A DNA stretch of 64,000 nt from Arundinibacter roseus (lineage in GTDB: Bacteria > Bacteroidota > Bacteroidia > Cytophagales > Spirosomataceae). The stretch covers positions 248,001 to 312,000 of the forward strand of contig NZ_SMJU01000003.1 in NCBI RefSeq assembly GCF_004348825.1, read 5' to 3'. Positions 26,846 through 34,314 of the stretch are shown one piece after another. Each line of letters starts with the position of its first letter. Position 1 is the stretch's first letter. Below the pieces are notes generated by a model that was not told the DNA's origin, made no database searches, and saw only the letters and a program-made list of their open reading frames with translations. The position numbers and the translations under genes were made by a program.

Positions 26846-27298
26846 ATGTATCACTATATTATAAAGCAAATGGTTAAAAAATCATTTGCAGCCTTAAACC
26901 GCGGAGATTACGAATCTGTTTTAGAAGGAATCTCGCCAAGAATCATACATACCTTTTCAGGAAATCACCCCATCGGAGGCACGCGACATTCCGTTGAAAG
27001 TATGCGCAGGTGGTTCAAACGAATGTACACGATCACCCCTCAGCTACATTTTACGATTAAAAATGTAGTAGCAAGCGGTACCCCCTGGAATACTACAATT
27101 GCCGTTGAATGGGAAGACACGGCCACCCCGGCTAATGGAGAGCCGTATGTAAACGAAGGTGTACACATCATAAAAATGCGCTGGGGCAAGGTCTTTTATC
27201 TGCATGGTTATCTGGATACAGCGTTATTTAGTGACTTATGCAAAAGGCTGTCTTTGACTGGGCTGCCGGAAGCTTCTCTCCCACCCATCAACGACTAA
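26846..27298 (+). CDS. SnoaL/NTF2-like protein
   Basis: 150 residues with the cone-shaped alpha+beta NTF2-like pattern: N-terminal helices ('VKKSFAALNRGDYESVLEGIS'), 'HTFSGNHPIGGTRHSVESMRRWFKRMY', then strands ('LHFTIKNVVASGTPWNTTIAVEWEDTA', 'YVNEGVHIIKMRWGKVFYLHGYLD'; cited in parts). The fold is used for small-molecule isomerases or hydrolases and for ligand binding; no catalytic assignment is possible. Lies 17 bp after the fused envelope gene and 10 bp before the 2TM gene. Confidence 0.8.
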   Translation: MYHYIIKQMVKKSFAALNRGDYESVLEGISPRIIHTFSGNHPIGGTRHSVESMRRWFKRMYTITPQLHFTIKNVVASGTPWNTTIAVEWEDTATPANGEPYVNEGVHIIKMRWGKVFYLHGYLDTALFSDLCKRLSLTGLPEASLPPIND

Positions 27299-27308
27299 AC
27301 CCATCGAC

Positions 27309-27563
27309 ATGAACATAATCATCGAAAATCAAATCATCGAAAAAGCCAAAAGGCGGGTGGGCTTCAAAATTCATCTAACGGTATTTATACTTCTATTTCC
27401 CATAAACTGGATTATTTGGGCATTCACCGACACCTCCTACTTGTGGCCAGTTTGGCCAGCTCTTGGCTGGGGAGTTGGACTCCTGTTTCATTGGCTGGGA
27501 GTATACCATACCGATAAGTTCTTTTCAATTGACAGAGAAGTCAGGATATTGAAAAATTACTAA
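27309..27563 (+). CDS. 2TM domain protein
   Basis: 84 residues matching the small '2TM' family of Bacteroidota: an N-terminal amphipathic helix ('IIEKAKRRVGFKIHL'), two membrane helices ('TVFILLFPINWIIWAF' and 'WPVWPALGWGVGLLFHWLGVY') and a short C-terminal tail ('REVRILKNY'). In other genomes the domain is often fused to LytTR or histidine-kinase proteins; here it stands alone. Last gene of the Crp-adjacent operon, closed by the terminator at 27602-27632. Confidence 0.87.
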   Translation: MNIIIENQIIEKAKRRVGFKIHLTVFILLFPINWIIWAFTDTSYLWPVWPALGWGVGLLFHWLGVYHTDKFFSIDREVRILKNY

Positions 27564-27601
27564 TAAAACATAGCAAGATTAAATTTTGTATTTTTTCACG
27601 T

Positions 27602-27632
27602 TGCCCGGTAAGCTTTACCGGGCATTTTTTTT
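27602..27632 (+). terminator. Rho-independent terminator of the Crp-adjacent operon
   Basis: TGCCCGGTAA (27602-27611), loop GCT, TTACCGGGCA (27615-27624) and an eight-T run. Confidence 0.92.
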
Positions 27633-27788
27633 AGAAGACTTTCATTAGGAATAAATTTTGAATTATCTATAAAACAGCCATCCTAAAAAAAATTTATAGC
27701 AACCTAAATAACATTTAATAACCGCTTTAAAAAATTAAGTTATTTCCGAGCCGTTAAAGTGATAATTCAACTTTATTCGAGCATATCT

Positions 27789-28199
27789 ATGAAAAAAGTA
27801 TGTTTTTTAATTTGCGTCTTACTGGCAACCATTTCTTGTCAAAATCAAGAATCAATAAATCTTGCGAGCAGTCCTGAAACGGTAAAAACAGCTCTACTCT
27901 TTCCTGCGGGATTAAGAATTTCACAATTCGATGAGGAAGGTAAATCAATGACTTCCTCAGTTAGTGAATTTTTCTTTGTCTTTCTTCAGGATGGAACTGT
28001 TACTGCTACAAGAACTGACGAAGTTATTGTAGGAAACTACTTCGTATTTAGTGATGACGGCATAACTGAGTTGCGTTTAGGTTTCCCAAAAAATTCTCCA
28101 TTATCTGAATTAGATGATGATTGGTATTTCATATCAAATGATTCATCAAGCATCCGTTTTGAGGATAATGAAGATGTATTAGAGTTCCAATTTTTATAA
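27789..28199 (+). CDS. Hypothetical lipoprotein
   Basis: I start it at ATG 27789, since MKKVCFLICVLLATISC is a textbook lipoprotein signal (Cys17); an upstream in-frame ATG at 27759 is less likely. The 136-residue protein is acidic and beta-rich ('FFFVFLQDGTVTATRTDEVIVGNYFVFSDDG'-like strands at about 65-95), resembling small calycin-like or META-type lipoproteins, but I recognise no family. A beta-barrel gene begins 17 bp downstream, so the pair probably works together at the outer membrane. Confidence 0.7.
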   Translation: MKKVCFLICVLLATISCQNQESINLASSPETVKTALLFPAGLRISQFDEEGKSMTSSVSEFFFVFLQDGTVTATRTDEVIVGNYFVFSDDGITELRLGFPKNSPLSELDDDWYFISNDSSSIRFEDNEDVLEFQFL

Positions 28200-28216
28200 A
28201 TCAACTTAAAACTTTC

Positions 28217-28837
28217 ATGAAAACGACGATCAAGTATTTCTTTATAGTAACCTTCTGTGTGTGCAATCTAAAAGTGAGCATTGCCCAAACTGTCACAGAG
28301 CCCAAAACAGTATTTGGAAACACGAAGTCATTAAATGCCAGTAACATAGGTTTTTTTGTTTCTCCGGGTTATGCGTTCACCCAAATGGATGGCAGCCACG
28401 CATCGCTGTTTCACCTGCGAGGGGGAGTTTCTTTTAACGATAAATTCTCTTTTGGAGGTTTTTATAATACTTCGATGAATCAAATAAATCCGGTTAGCGA
28501 AACTTTACCAAATATTTATATGGATTATTGGTCAGCCGGTGGATTCGGAGAATTTACGCTTTTGTCAAATAGACTTTTGCATTTAACCCTGCCTCTGTAC
28601 GTCGGGTTTGGAGAAGTACAAATGGACGATGATAATGGCGAAGCTGGGCTGGGCGAGTCCAACTTTTTCAAGCTTGAACCATCCGCATTACTCGAAGTTA
28701 ACTTACACAAAAACGTACGTTTCAATATTGGTGCCGGTTATCGGTATGTTGGTCAAATGAATTATAGAAATTTTGATCAAACTGACCTTTCCGGATTAAC
28801 AGGGTATGTCGGTCTGAAATTCGGTTTATTCAGGTAA
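28217..28837 (+). CDS. Hypothetical outer-membrane beta-barrel protein
   Basis: 206 residues with a signal peptide ending in SIAQ (about residue 24), then alternating strands with aromatic girdles ('NIGFFVSPGYAFTQMDGSH', 'FSFGGFYNTSMNQI', 'LPLYVGFGEVQMDD', 'VRFNIGAGYRYVG', 'GLTGYVGLKFGLF'). This fits a small eight- to ten-strand barrel of the kind used in Bacteroidota for anchoring or transport. Paired with the lipoprotein 17 bp upstream. A 9-bp stem with a long loop (28863-28908) follows. Confidence 0.75.
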   Translation: MKTTIKYFFIVTFCVCNLKVSIAQTVTEPKTVFGNTKSLNASNIGFFVSPGYAFTQMDGSHASLFHLRGGVSFNDKFSFGGFYNTSMNQINPVSETLPNIYMDYWSAGGFGEFTLLSNRLLHLTLPLYVGFGEVQMDDDNGEAGLGESNFFKLEPSALLEVNLHKNVRFNIGAGYRYVGQMNYRNFDQTDLSGLTGYVGLKFGLFR

Positions 28838-28862
28838 TAGTAAGTATTTCCATATTTTTATT

Positions 28863-28908
28863 GGGAGGATTTGTGCAGAACAACTAGTGTTTCTGGATGA
28901 ATCCTCCC
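28863..28908 (+). terminator. Possible terminator hairpin
   Basis: GGGAGGATT (28863-28871) and AATCCTCCC (28900-28908) form a perfect 9-bp stem over a 28-base loop, followed by TTTC. The weak T-run lowers confidence. Confidence 0.45.
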
Positions 28909-29008
28909 TTTCATTGTCAAATGATAGAACATCCGTTCAATAAACAATCAGCATTATTTTACTAATAAATACCTATACTTGTTCATTGGAAATTTAGTAA
29001 AGGTAGCA

Positions 29009-29836
29009 ATGGATGTGAAAATATACGTACCTCATCTGGCATTACAGGAATATGTTTTGACTATTTCCACGGTACATGTCAAGCTTCCTGAAAATCATTG
29101 CGAGGTAGTAACTCCCTATCCTCCCACCCCCTTCCAGTCGCTGATTTTTTACTGCAATGACCCAGTTGCGATGGGGAGGGATTTGCAAACCAAATTCGAC
29201 AAACAACCATCCATAGTATTGATTGGCCCTCAGTACTCACGGGTCAACATACGCGTATCGAATCAATTAAGAGCGATTCGGGTAGATTTTCTTCCGGGAG
29301 GCATGTACCGGATGTTGGGTATTCCGATGATTGATTTATTGGACGCAGGTTTGGACGCACAAGATGTTTTTGGATCCGAAATGAGAATCATTCATGAACA
29401 ACTTTGCAATCTTTCTGAGCTGGAAGAGGGTAAAAATATCGTTGAAAAATTCCTTTTAAAGCAGGCTACAGCGCTCAAAACACGACTCCCATTTGATGCT
29501 GCCATGCGTATATTACTAAGCACTGATGGAAGGTTGAGCATGGAGAAAACAGCTTCACTCTCCTGTTTGAGCCTCAGACAATTTGAAAGAACGTGTAAAG
29601 AAAGAATTGGTATGAATCCAAAAATGTATGCGCGTATTTTGCGATTTTCCAGGGCCTACCGCCTGCGTGAAGCATTCCCGCACATGAGTTGGATTAAAAT
29701 TGCCTACGAAGCAGGCTATTATGACCAAATGCACATGATCAGGGATTTCAAAGTATTTGCCGGCGTAAATCCTTCCATTATTGAGCAGCAACTATTGTTA
29801 ACCCCCTTACGAATGCAAAAAGACCTTCGCTGGTAA
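29009..29836 (+). CDS. AraC-family transcriptional regulator
   Basis: 275 residues from ATG 29009 (a TTG at 28979 could add ten). The N-terminal ~150 residues resemble the DUF6597-type sensory half ('LPENHCEVVTPYPPTPFQSLIFYCND', cited in part; 'SNQLRAIRVDFLPGGMYRMLGIP'). The C-terminal AraC double helix-turn-helix spans about 170-270 ('TASLSCLSLRQFERTCKERIG', 'SWIKIAYEAGYYDQMHMIRDF'). It probably regulates the exported HExxH protein gene 60 bp downstream. Confidence 0.88.
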   Translation: MDVKIYVPHLALQEYVLTISTVHVKLPENHCEVVTPYPPTPFQSLIFYCNDPVAMGRDLQTKFDKQPSIVLIGPQYSRVNIRVSNQLRAIRVDFLPGGMYRMLGIPMIDLLDAGLDAQDVFGSEMRIIHEQLCNLSELEEGKNIVEKFLLKQATALKTRLPFDAAMRILLSTDGRLSMEKTASLSCLSLRQFERTCKERIGMNPKMYARILRFSRAYRLREAFPHMSWIKIAYEAGYYDQMHMIRDFKVFAGVNPSIIEQQLLLTPLRMQKDLRW

Positions 29837-29896
29837 GTTGTCGATTTTTTACTATGCACTACGAAGATGCGGACAATACCTTTGGTTAAAAAAAAC

Positions 29897-30853
29897 ATGA
29901 AAAACCAAACGAGTATTCTGACGTTTTGGAAGCTAAAAAGCCTTCCTGGTATCACTTGTACGCTTCTTTTGCTCGGCAATTCGGTTTGGGGTCAATCGGC
30001 CCATCAAGTAATACCGGATTCACTTCCACTGGAAAAATTGATGGGTTATTCCCAAACGATCCGGTATAGTATCGGACATCAGGAAAGGGCCGCATTCATT
30101 GCCCGGTTAATGGAAAATGCGGAAGTATTTTTTCAAAAAGAGGTTGGATTTACCCCGAAAACAGAACTTTATATTCTTGCACCGGGGGATTGGAAGTCCG
30201 TTGCCGCCAAGCCTTTGCATGACGTGTATGGTTTTCCGCACAATTTGGATCAGGTTCGTTTGGTGATTGCGGCGGAAGACAATGATTTTTGGCGAAGTTT
30301 TATCCCGCCGGTTGATACTCTGCCCGCCTCACTGGCATCTCAGTTTAAAACTGCCTATGCCAAACCCGACGGAACGTATACCATGATGCCTTTTTTTGAT
30401 CTGCTGGCACTGCACGAAATGGGGCACTCCTACACCGCTCAGGCAGGTTTGAAAATGCACCGGCATTGGATGGGAGAACTATTCGTAAACATTATGCTGC
30501 ATACCTACGTAGCTGAAAAAAAACCTGAACTCTTGCCCGCACTGGAAGCATTTCCAAACCTCATAATAAATGCCGGAACGGCAGAATATTCCTATACCAG
30601 TCTACATGATTTTGAAAAATTGTACGCTACATTAGGTATGGGGCCAAGAAATTATGGTTGGTATCAGAGCAGGTTTCACGGGTCGGCCAAAGCCATTTAT
30701 GATGCCGGTGGAAAACAGGTTTTGAAAAAATTATGGAATGCGCTCAGGCAACATCAGCAGGAAATGAGTGATGAATCTTTTGCAGAAATGTTGAAAATGG
30801 ACGTTCATCCTTCCGTAGCGGATGTATATTTGAAATGGAATACTACCCCATAA
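29897..30853 (+). CDS. Exported gluzincin-like metallopeptidase (HEMGH)
   Basis: 318 residues from ATG 29897. A signal peptide ends near Trp-Gly-Gln33. The zinc motif His173-Glu-Met-Gly-His177 sits in 'LLALHEMGHSYT', and Glu194 in 'WMGELFVN' is well placed as third ligand, as in gluzincins. N-terminal to it is an alpha/beta region ('AFIARLMENAEVFFQKEVGF', 'TELYILAPGDW') reminiscent of peptidase MA-like proteins. The motif supports a zinc peptidase; substrate unknown. Follows an AraC regulator in the same direction. Confidence 0.7.
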   Translation: MKNQTSILTFWKLKSLPGITCTLLLLGNSVWGQSAHQVIPDSLPLEKLMGYSQTIRYSIGHQERAAFIARLMENAEVFFQKEVGFTPKTELYILAPGDWKSVAAKPLHDVYGFPHNLDQVRLVIAAEDNDFWRSFIPPVDTLPASLASQFKTAYAKPDGTYTMMPFFDLLALHEMGHSYTAQAGLKMHRHWMGELFVNIMLHTYVAEKKPELLPALEAFPNLIINAGTAEYSYTSLHDFEKLYATLGMGPRNYGWYQSRFHGSAKAIYDAGGKQVLKKLWNALRQHQQEMSDESFAEMLKMDVHPSVADVYLKWNTTP

Positions 30854-31019
30854 TTCAGAAATGGTAGGTATTAGAATAGTCTGATTTGTATATTCGGGTT
30901 TGTTTATCAGTACTAAAATTTCAATAGGCAATCAATTAATGCAAGTTGATTTTGCGAGTATATTTGAAGCATGGGTCAATAGGAATATTTAACTTTATCC
31001 AACTATCTGAGCGGTTGCC

Positions 31020-31817
31020 ATGCAGAAAACTCTATTCAAAATTTCAAAAATGGATTGTCCATCCGAAGAGCAGATGATTCGGATGAAACTTGCTGATTTG
31101 CAAATTATCAGGAATTTAGATTTTGATATTCCAAACCGACAACTGACTGTTTATCACACAAATAGTCATGTAGAAATACTTCAAAGACTTGATTCTCTAA
31201 ACTTTGACAGTACCTATATTGAAAGCATTACTGCGGATTATCTGCCAATTCCTGCAGATACTTCTGTGCAGGAAAGACGTTTGCTTTGGCAGGTATTGGC
31301 CATTAACTTTTTCTTTTTTATCCTGGAATTATCCACCGGATTTATTGCTGGTTCTATGGGACTTATTGGCGATAGTTTGGATATGTTGGCCGACAGTTTG
31401 GTATATGGCCTGGCGCTTTATGCTGTTGGTGGAACCTTAGCCAGGAAAAAGTCCATTGCAAAAGCGGCCGGATACCTCCAATTTCTTCTGGCGGTTTTGG
31501 GACTTTTGGAAGTCATTCGAAGATTTACAGGTCAGGAAGCAAACCCTGCTTTTCGGCTTATGATTTTTGTCTCGATTCTTGCATTGGCAGGAAACGGACT
31601 TTGTTTGTACCTGCTGCAAAAAAGCAAAAGTGCAGAAGTACATATGCAGGCAAGTATGATTTTTACTTCAAACGACATTATGGTAAACCTGGGGGTGATT
31701 CTTGCAGGCGCCCTGGTATATTTAACGGATTCAAACTACCCTGATTTACTGGTGGGACTCCTCGTATTTATTCTGGTGGCGCTTGGTGCAGGGAAAATTT
31801 TGAATCTGGCCAAATAA
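31020..31817 (+). CDS. Cation-efflux (CDF-like) protein with N-terminal HMA-like domain
   Basis: 265 residues. The first ~75 look like a ferredoxin-fold heavy-metal-associated domain ('LFKISKMDCPSEEQMIRMKL', 'NRQLTVYHTNSHVEIL'). Then come six membrane helices with the CDF outline, including 'GSMGLIGDSLDMLADSLVYG' and 'IFTSNDIMVNLGVILAGALVYL'. In classic CDF transporters the metal site is an Asp pair in helix 2 and HxxxD in helix 5; here helix 5 has NDxxxN, so metal choice may differ or be weak. No C-terminal CDF domain is present. Stands alone. Confidence 0.82.
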   Translation: MQKTLFKISKMDCPSEEQMIRMKLADLQIIRNLDFDIPNRQLTVYHTNSHVEILQRLDSLNFDSTYIESITADYLPIPADTSVQERRLLWQVLAINFFFFILELSTGFIAGSMGLIGDSLDMLADSLVYGLALYAVGGTLARKKSIAKAAGYLQFLLAVLGLLEVIRRFTGQEANPAFRLMIFVSILALAGNGLCLYLLQKSKSAEVHMQASMIFTSNDIMVNLGVILAGALVYLTDSNYPDLLVGLLVFILVALGAGKILNLAK

Positions 31818-31820
31818 ATG

Positions 31821-31855
31821 TTTGTTTACTGGGAGCCCTCATTTTTGTAACTTTC
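31821..31855 (+). promoter_or_regulatory. Weak candidate promoter for the cupin gene
   Basis: TTTG (31821-31824) and TAACTTTC (31848-31855), one base off TAnnTTTG, with a 23-bp spacer, 34 bp before the cupin start. Confidence 0.3.
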
Positions 31856-31888
31856 CAATAAAATCACCACAATTAAATTACGAACTAC

Positions 31889-32299
31889 ATGAAAGAGGTT
31901 GAAAAAGATTCAGATAATACAATTTTTCTATCCAAGGGGGAAGGTAGAATTTATTCGTGTGGAACAATGACCGCCATTTTTAAAGCAGATGAACAAGAAA
32001 CCGATGAAAAGTACAGCATTTCCGAGTGGTGGCTTGAACCCAATTCCAATGGTCCGGGTCCGCATCAGCATCCGGAAAATGACGAAGTTTTTTATGTTCT
32101 GGAAGGTACTCCAACTTTTTTGGTTGGTGAAAAATGGATAGACGCTGCCAAAGGAAGCTTTTTGAGAATTCCGGCGAGAACCCAACATGATTTTTGTAAC
32201 CGTACAGACCAAAAAACAGGGATTCTGAATTTTTTCATTCCCGGTGGATTTGAACGCAACATGCCTGCAATTGTCAATTGGTTTGCGGAAAAAAAGTAA
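31889..32299 (+). CDS. Single-domain cupin protein
   Basis: 136 residues with the two cupin motifs: 'GPHQHPENDEVFYVLEG' (metal ligands His-x-His and Glu) and 'GSFLRIPARTQHDFCNRT' (His). The metal-binding set HxH...E...H is complete. A member of the cupin_2 group; these act as dioxygenases, isomerases or regulators, and nothing nearby fixes the substrate. Probably cytosolic, with no signal peptide. Confidence 0.85.
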   Translation: MKEVEKDSDNTIFLSKGEGRIYSCGTMTAIFKADEQETDEKYSISEWWLEPNSNGPGPHQHPENDEVFYVLEGTPTFLVGEKWIDAAKGSFLRIPARTQHDFCNRTDQKTGILNFFIPGGFERNMPAIVNWFAEKK

Positions 32300-32513
32300 A
32301 AAAAGTATCCTAATAAAGTAAATGCTCTCTTTGGGTAAGAATTGCTTTTTTTCAGGTTGCTAATTTTTGAAAATTACCCCATAGCCAGTTAGTGATTTTT
32401 TCCATTCATAACAATTAATAGCCCTTTCGTCACGTAGTCTGCGAATTTTGATTCATTTTAATTTGTAGTTAACATTTGCATTATATCTTAGTAAAAGTTT
32501 ATGACCTGAAACA

Positions 32514-32546
32514 TTTGCGCAGGTACATAGATTGGGATTAATTTTG
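32514..32546 (+). promoter_or_regulatory. Consensus Bacteroidota promoter
   Basis: TTTG at 32514-32517, 21-bp spacer, TAATTTTG at 32539-32546. It has the same boxes and spacing as the promoter at 22298-22330. Predicted start ~32551, one base before a terminator stem. Confidence 0.6.
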
Positions 32547-32551
32547 ATTTA

Positions 32552-32587
32552 CAGCTCAGCCTCATATTGAAGTTGAGCTGTTTTTTT
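32552..32587 (+). terminator. Terminator hairpin directly at a predicted transcription start
   Basis: CAGCTCA (32552-32558) and TGAGCTG (32574-32580) pair, extended inward by G-U and C-G pairs, followed by seven T at 32581-32587. It is 253 bp beyond the cupin stop, so it is not an ordinary terminator for that gene. Confidence 0.7.
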
Positions 32588-32965
32588 ATTGTTTTTTATG
32601 AATCATAAATACATGTTTTGGTATTCAATTTTTAAGATCAAACTCTACATTCTCTCATTATAATCAGACCTTCATTTATTAGTTTTTTGATTTATAGTTA
32701 CATATTTTAGAGATAAGAGTATCTCTGACAGCTTATTAATTTTTTGAAAAGTTTTTCCTATGAGAATAATTATGGGAACAACCCCTAAATTCTGCTTTTT
32801 TTAGTTAAGAACAAAAGTTTTATATATTAACTATCAGGCACTTACACTCCTGGATGTCAAGTAATTTAAAATCTACAATTCCTGATGTGGGCTCCCAATC
32901 TTGACATTTTTATGTCAATTCATTCAAATTTCCTTTTTACATTAGCTACATGAATTGATCTTATT

Positions 32966-32973
32966 TACCTTTG
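32966..32973 (+). promoter_or_regulatory. -7-like box TACCTTTG at the inhibitor gene start
   Basis: A perfect TAnnTTTG match ends four bases before the ATG at 32977. If used, the transcript would be leaderless or start at ATG 32989. No -33 TTTG is at the expected distance. Confidence 0.35.
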
Positions 32974-32976
32974 TGA

Positions 32977-33366
32977 ATGCTATCACAAATGGTGCCCCTT
33001 ACGGAAGGATTACTTTATCCGGGCGAGTCTGACGAACCGGTACATTTTTTCTGCAAAGATTACCCTGACTCATCGGGAAGTTTCGGTCCGGAGCAATTCA
33101 GACAACTCTTTGGTATTGACCAAAATATTTCCATACTCACCCGTGATCCTTTTCATTTTTGGACCGCCGTCACTACTCATCATTCCTGGTATGACGACTC
33201 AGCACGTGAACGTGTAGAGCGATTTATTACGATCAGAGAAATCCTGGATTCAACCCTTGAAAATATTAAATACTTCGAAGTCGGAAACAGGGAAGTAAGC
33301 CTCTATTACCTGGGTTTCCACAATCAGTGCATTCATGGCCTGCAAACGATGGTCGTTCGCACCTGA
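32977..33366 (+). CDS. NuiA-like nuclease inhibitor
   Basis: A 129-residue cytosolic protein that I match to the Anabaena nuclease A inhibitor family by remembered alignment: 'TEGLLYPGESDEP' (with the conserved Glu), 'DPFHFWTAVTTHHSWYDD' (family DSFFSRAT..DWYED), 'TLENIKYFEVGNREVSLYYLG' and the C-terminal VVRT. In the NucA-NuiA complex the inhibitor's C-terminal Thr approaches the nuclease active site; that Thr is kept here. The secreted nuclease gene starts 17 bp downstream, the best support for the role: it would neutralise any nuclease left in the cytosol. Confidence 0.8.
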   Translation: MLSQMVPLTEGLLYPGESDEPVHFFCKDYPDSSGSFGPEQFRQLFGIDQNISILTRDPFHFWTAVTTHHSWYDDSARERVERFITIREILDSTLENIKYFEVGNREVSLYYLGFHNQCIHGLQTMVVRT

Positions 33367-33383
33367 CAAACTCAACGTTATTT

Positions 33384-34253
33384 ATGAAAAAACACTTTTG
33401 TGTACTGCTCCTGGTTTGGCTTTCGGTTTGTTGCGTCAGGCCAGTCATCATTGCCCCTTCAATTCCTGAAAGCGTTCACCTGAGTTTGGGCAATCCTTCC
33501 AATGCTGCCGAAAGTACAGCTGACAATTACTTGATGATTTTGCCGCAATACGCATTGAGCTATAACAAAGCTAAAGGTCACGCCAATTGGGTGAGTTGGG
33601 AACTATCCAAAGATTGGATTGGTACGGCGGATCGGCAGGACAACTTCCAACCGGATGAAACGCTGCCGGTGAACTGGTACCGGGTACTACCGTCGGATTA
33701 TACAAATTCTGGTTTTGACCGGGGGCACCTTTGTCCTTCCGCAGACCGAACCAAAACGGTTGCTGATAATTCTGCTACGTTTTTGATGACCAATATGATT
33801 CCCCAAGCCCCGGAACTTAACCGTGAATCGTGGGCGAGACTGGAAGATTACTGCCGTACGTTAGCTCAAAAAAACTATCGTCTCTATATCATTGCGGGTA
33901 CGTACGGCACCGGTGGCGAAGGGAGTAAAGGAATGGCCAACAGTATCAAGAACTCAGTAAACGTTCCGGCCCATAAATACAAGGTAATCGTGGCTATACC
34001 CAATTTTGGAACGGTCAATCAAATTTCTGAGACAACGCCGGTCATTGCGGTTGATTTCCCCAATCAGACATCCTTGACAAATAACAAAAGTTGGGCATCA
34101 TTTATTACAACTCCTTCGGCAATTGAAAAAGCAGCAGGAGTAACGTTCTTTACAGATGTACATCCAAACGTTCGGGCGGCTTTGCGACAGGAGAAATTTG
34201 ATCCTACGGATTCTGTGTTGGGATATTTTTTTGATACCCCAACACAGAACTAA
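33384..34253 (+). CDS. Secreted DNA/RNA non-specific endonuclease (NucA/EndoG type)
   Basis: 289 residues from ATG 33384; a lipoprotein-like or secretory signal ends in 'VWLSVCC' (Cys16/17). The ββα-Me catalytic core has Asp112-Arg-Gly-His115 ('FDRGHLCPSADRT', His as general base), Asn137 ('LMTNMIPQAPELN'), Asn146 (metal ligand) and Glu154 ('ARLEDYC'), all matching Anabaena NucA. It cuts DNA and RNA without sequence preference, probably for nutrient or biofilm DNA breakdown outside the cell. It lies 17 bp after its predicted inhibitor and converges with the GMC oxidoreductase gene. Confidence 0.93.
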   Translation: MKKHFCVLLLVWLSVCCVRPVIIAPSIPESVHLSLGNPSNAAESTADNYLMILPQYALSYNKAKGHANWVSWELSKDWIGTADRQDNFQPDETLPVNWYRVLPSDYTNSGFDRGHLCPSADRTKTVADNSATFLMTNMIPQAPELNRESWARLEDYCRTLAQKNYRLYIIAGTYGTGGEGSKGMANSIKNSVNVPAHKYKVIVAIPNFGTVNQISETTPVIAVDFPNQTSLTNNKSWASFITTPSAIEKAAGVTFFTDVHPNVRAALRQEKFDPTDSVLGYFFDTPTQN

Positions 34254-34314
34254 GATTCATTGTCCTGTACGTCAATGGCAGTTGCGTAGAATTGAAATTA
34301 TTGTTCAGAAGAAT

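Larger units (their letters stand above)
32300..32976. other. AT-rich non-coding region before the nuclease inhibitor
   Basis: 677 bp without a convincing ORF. It holds one consensus promoter (32514-32546), a terminator directly after it (32552-32587) and a second -7-like box (32966-32973) at the inhibitor start. The part from 32590 to 32960 shows nothing I can name. Confidence 0.5.
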
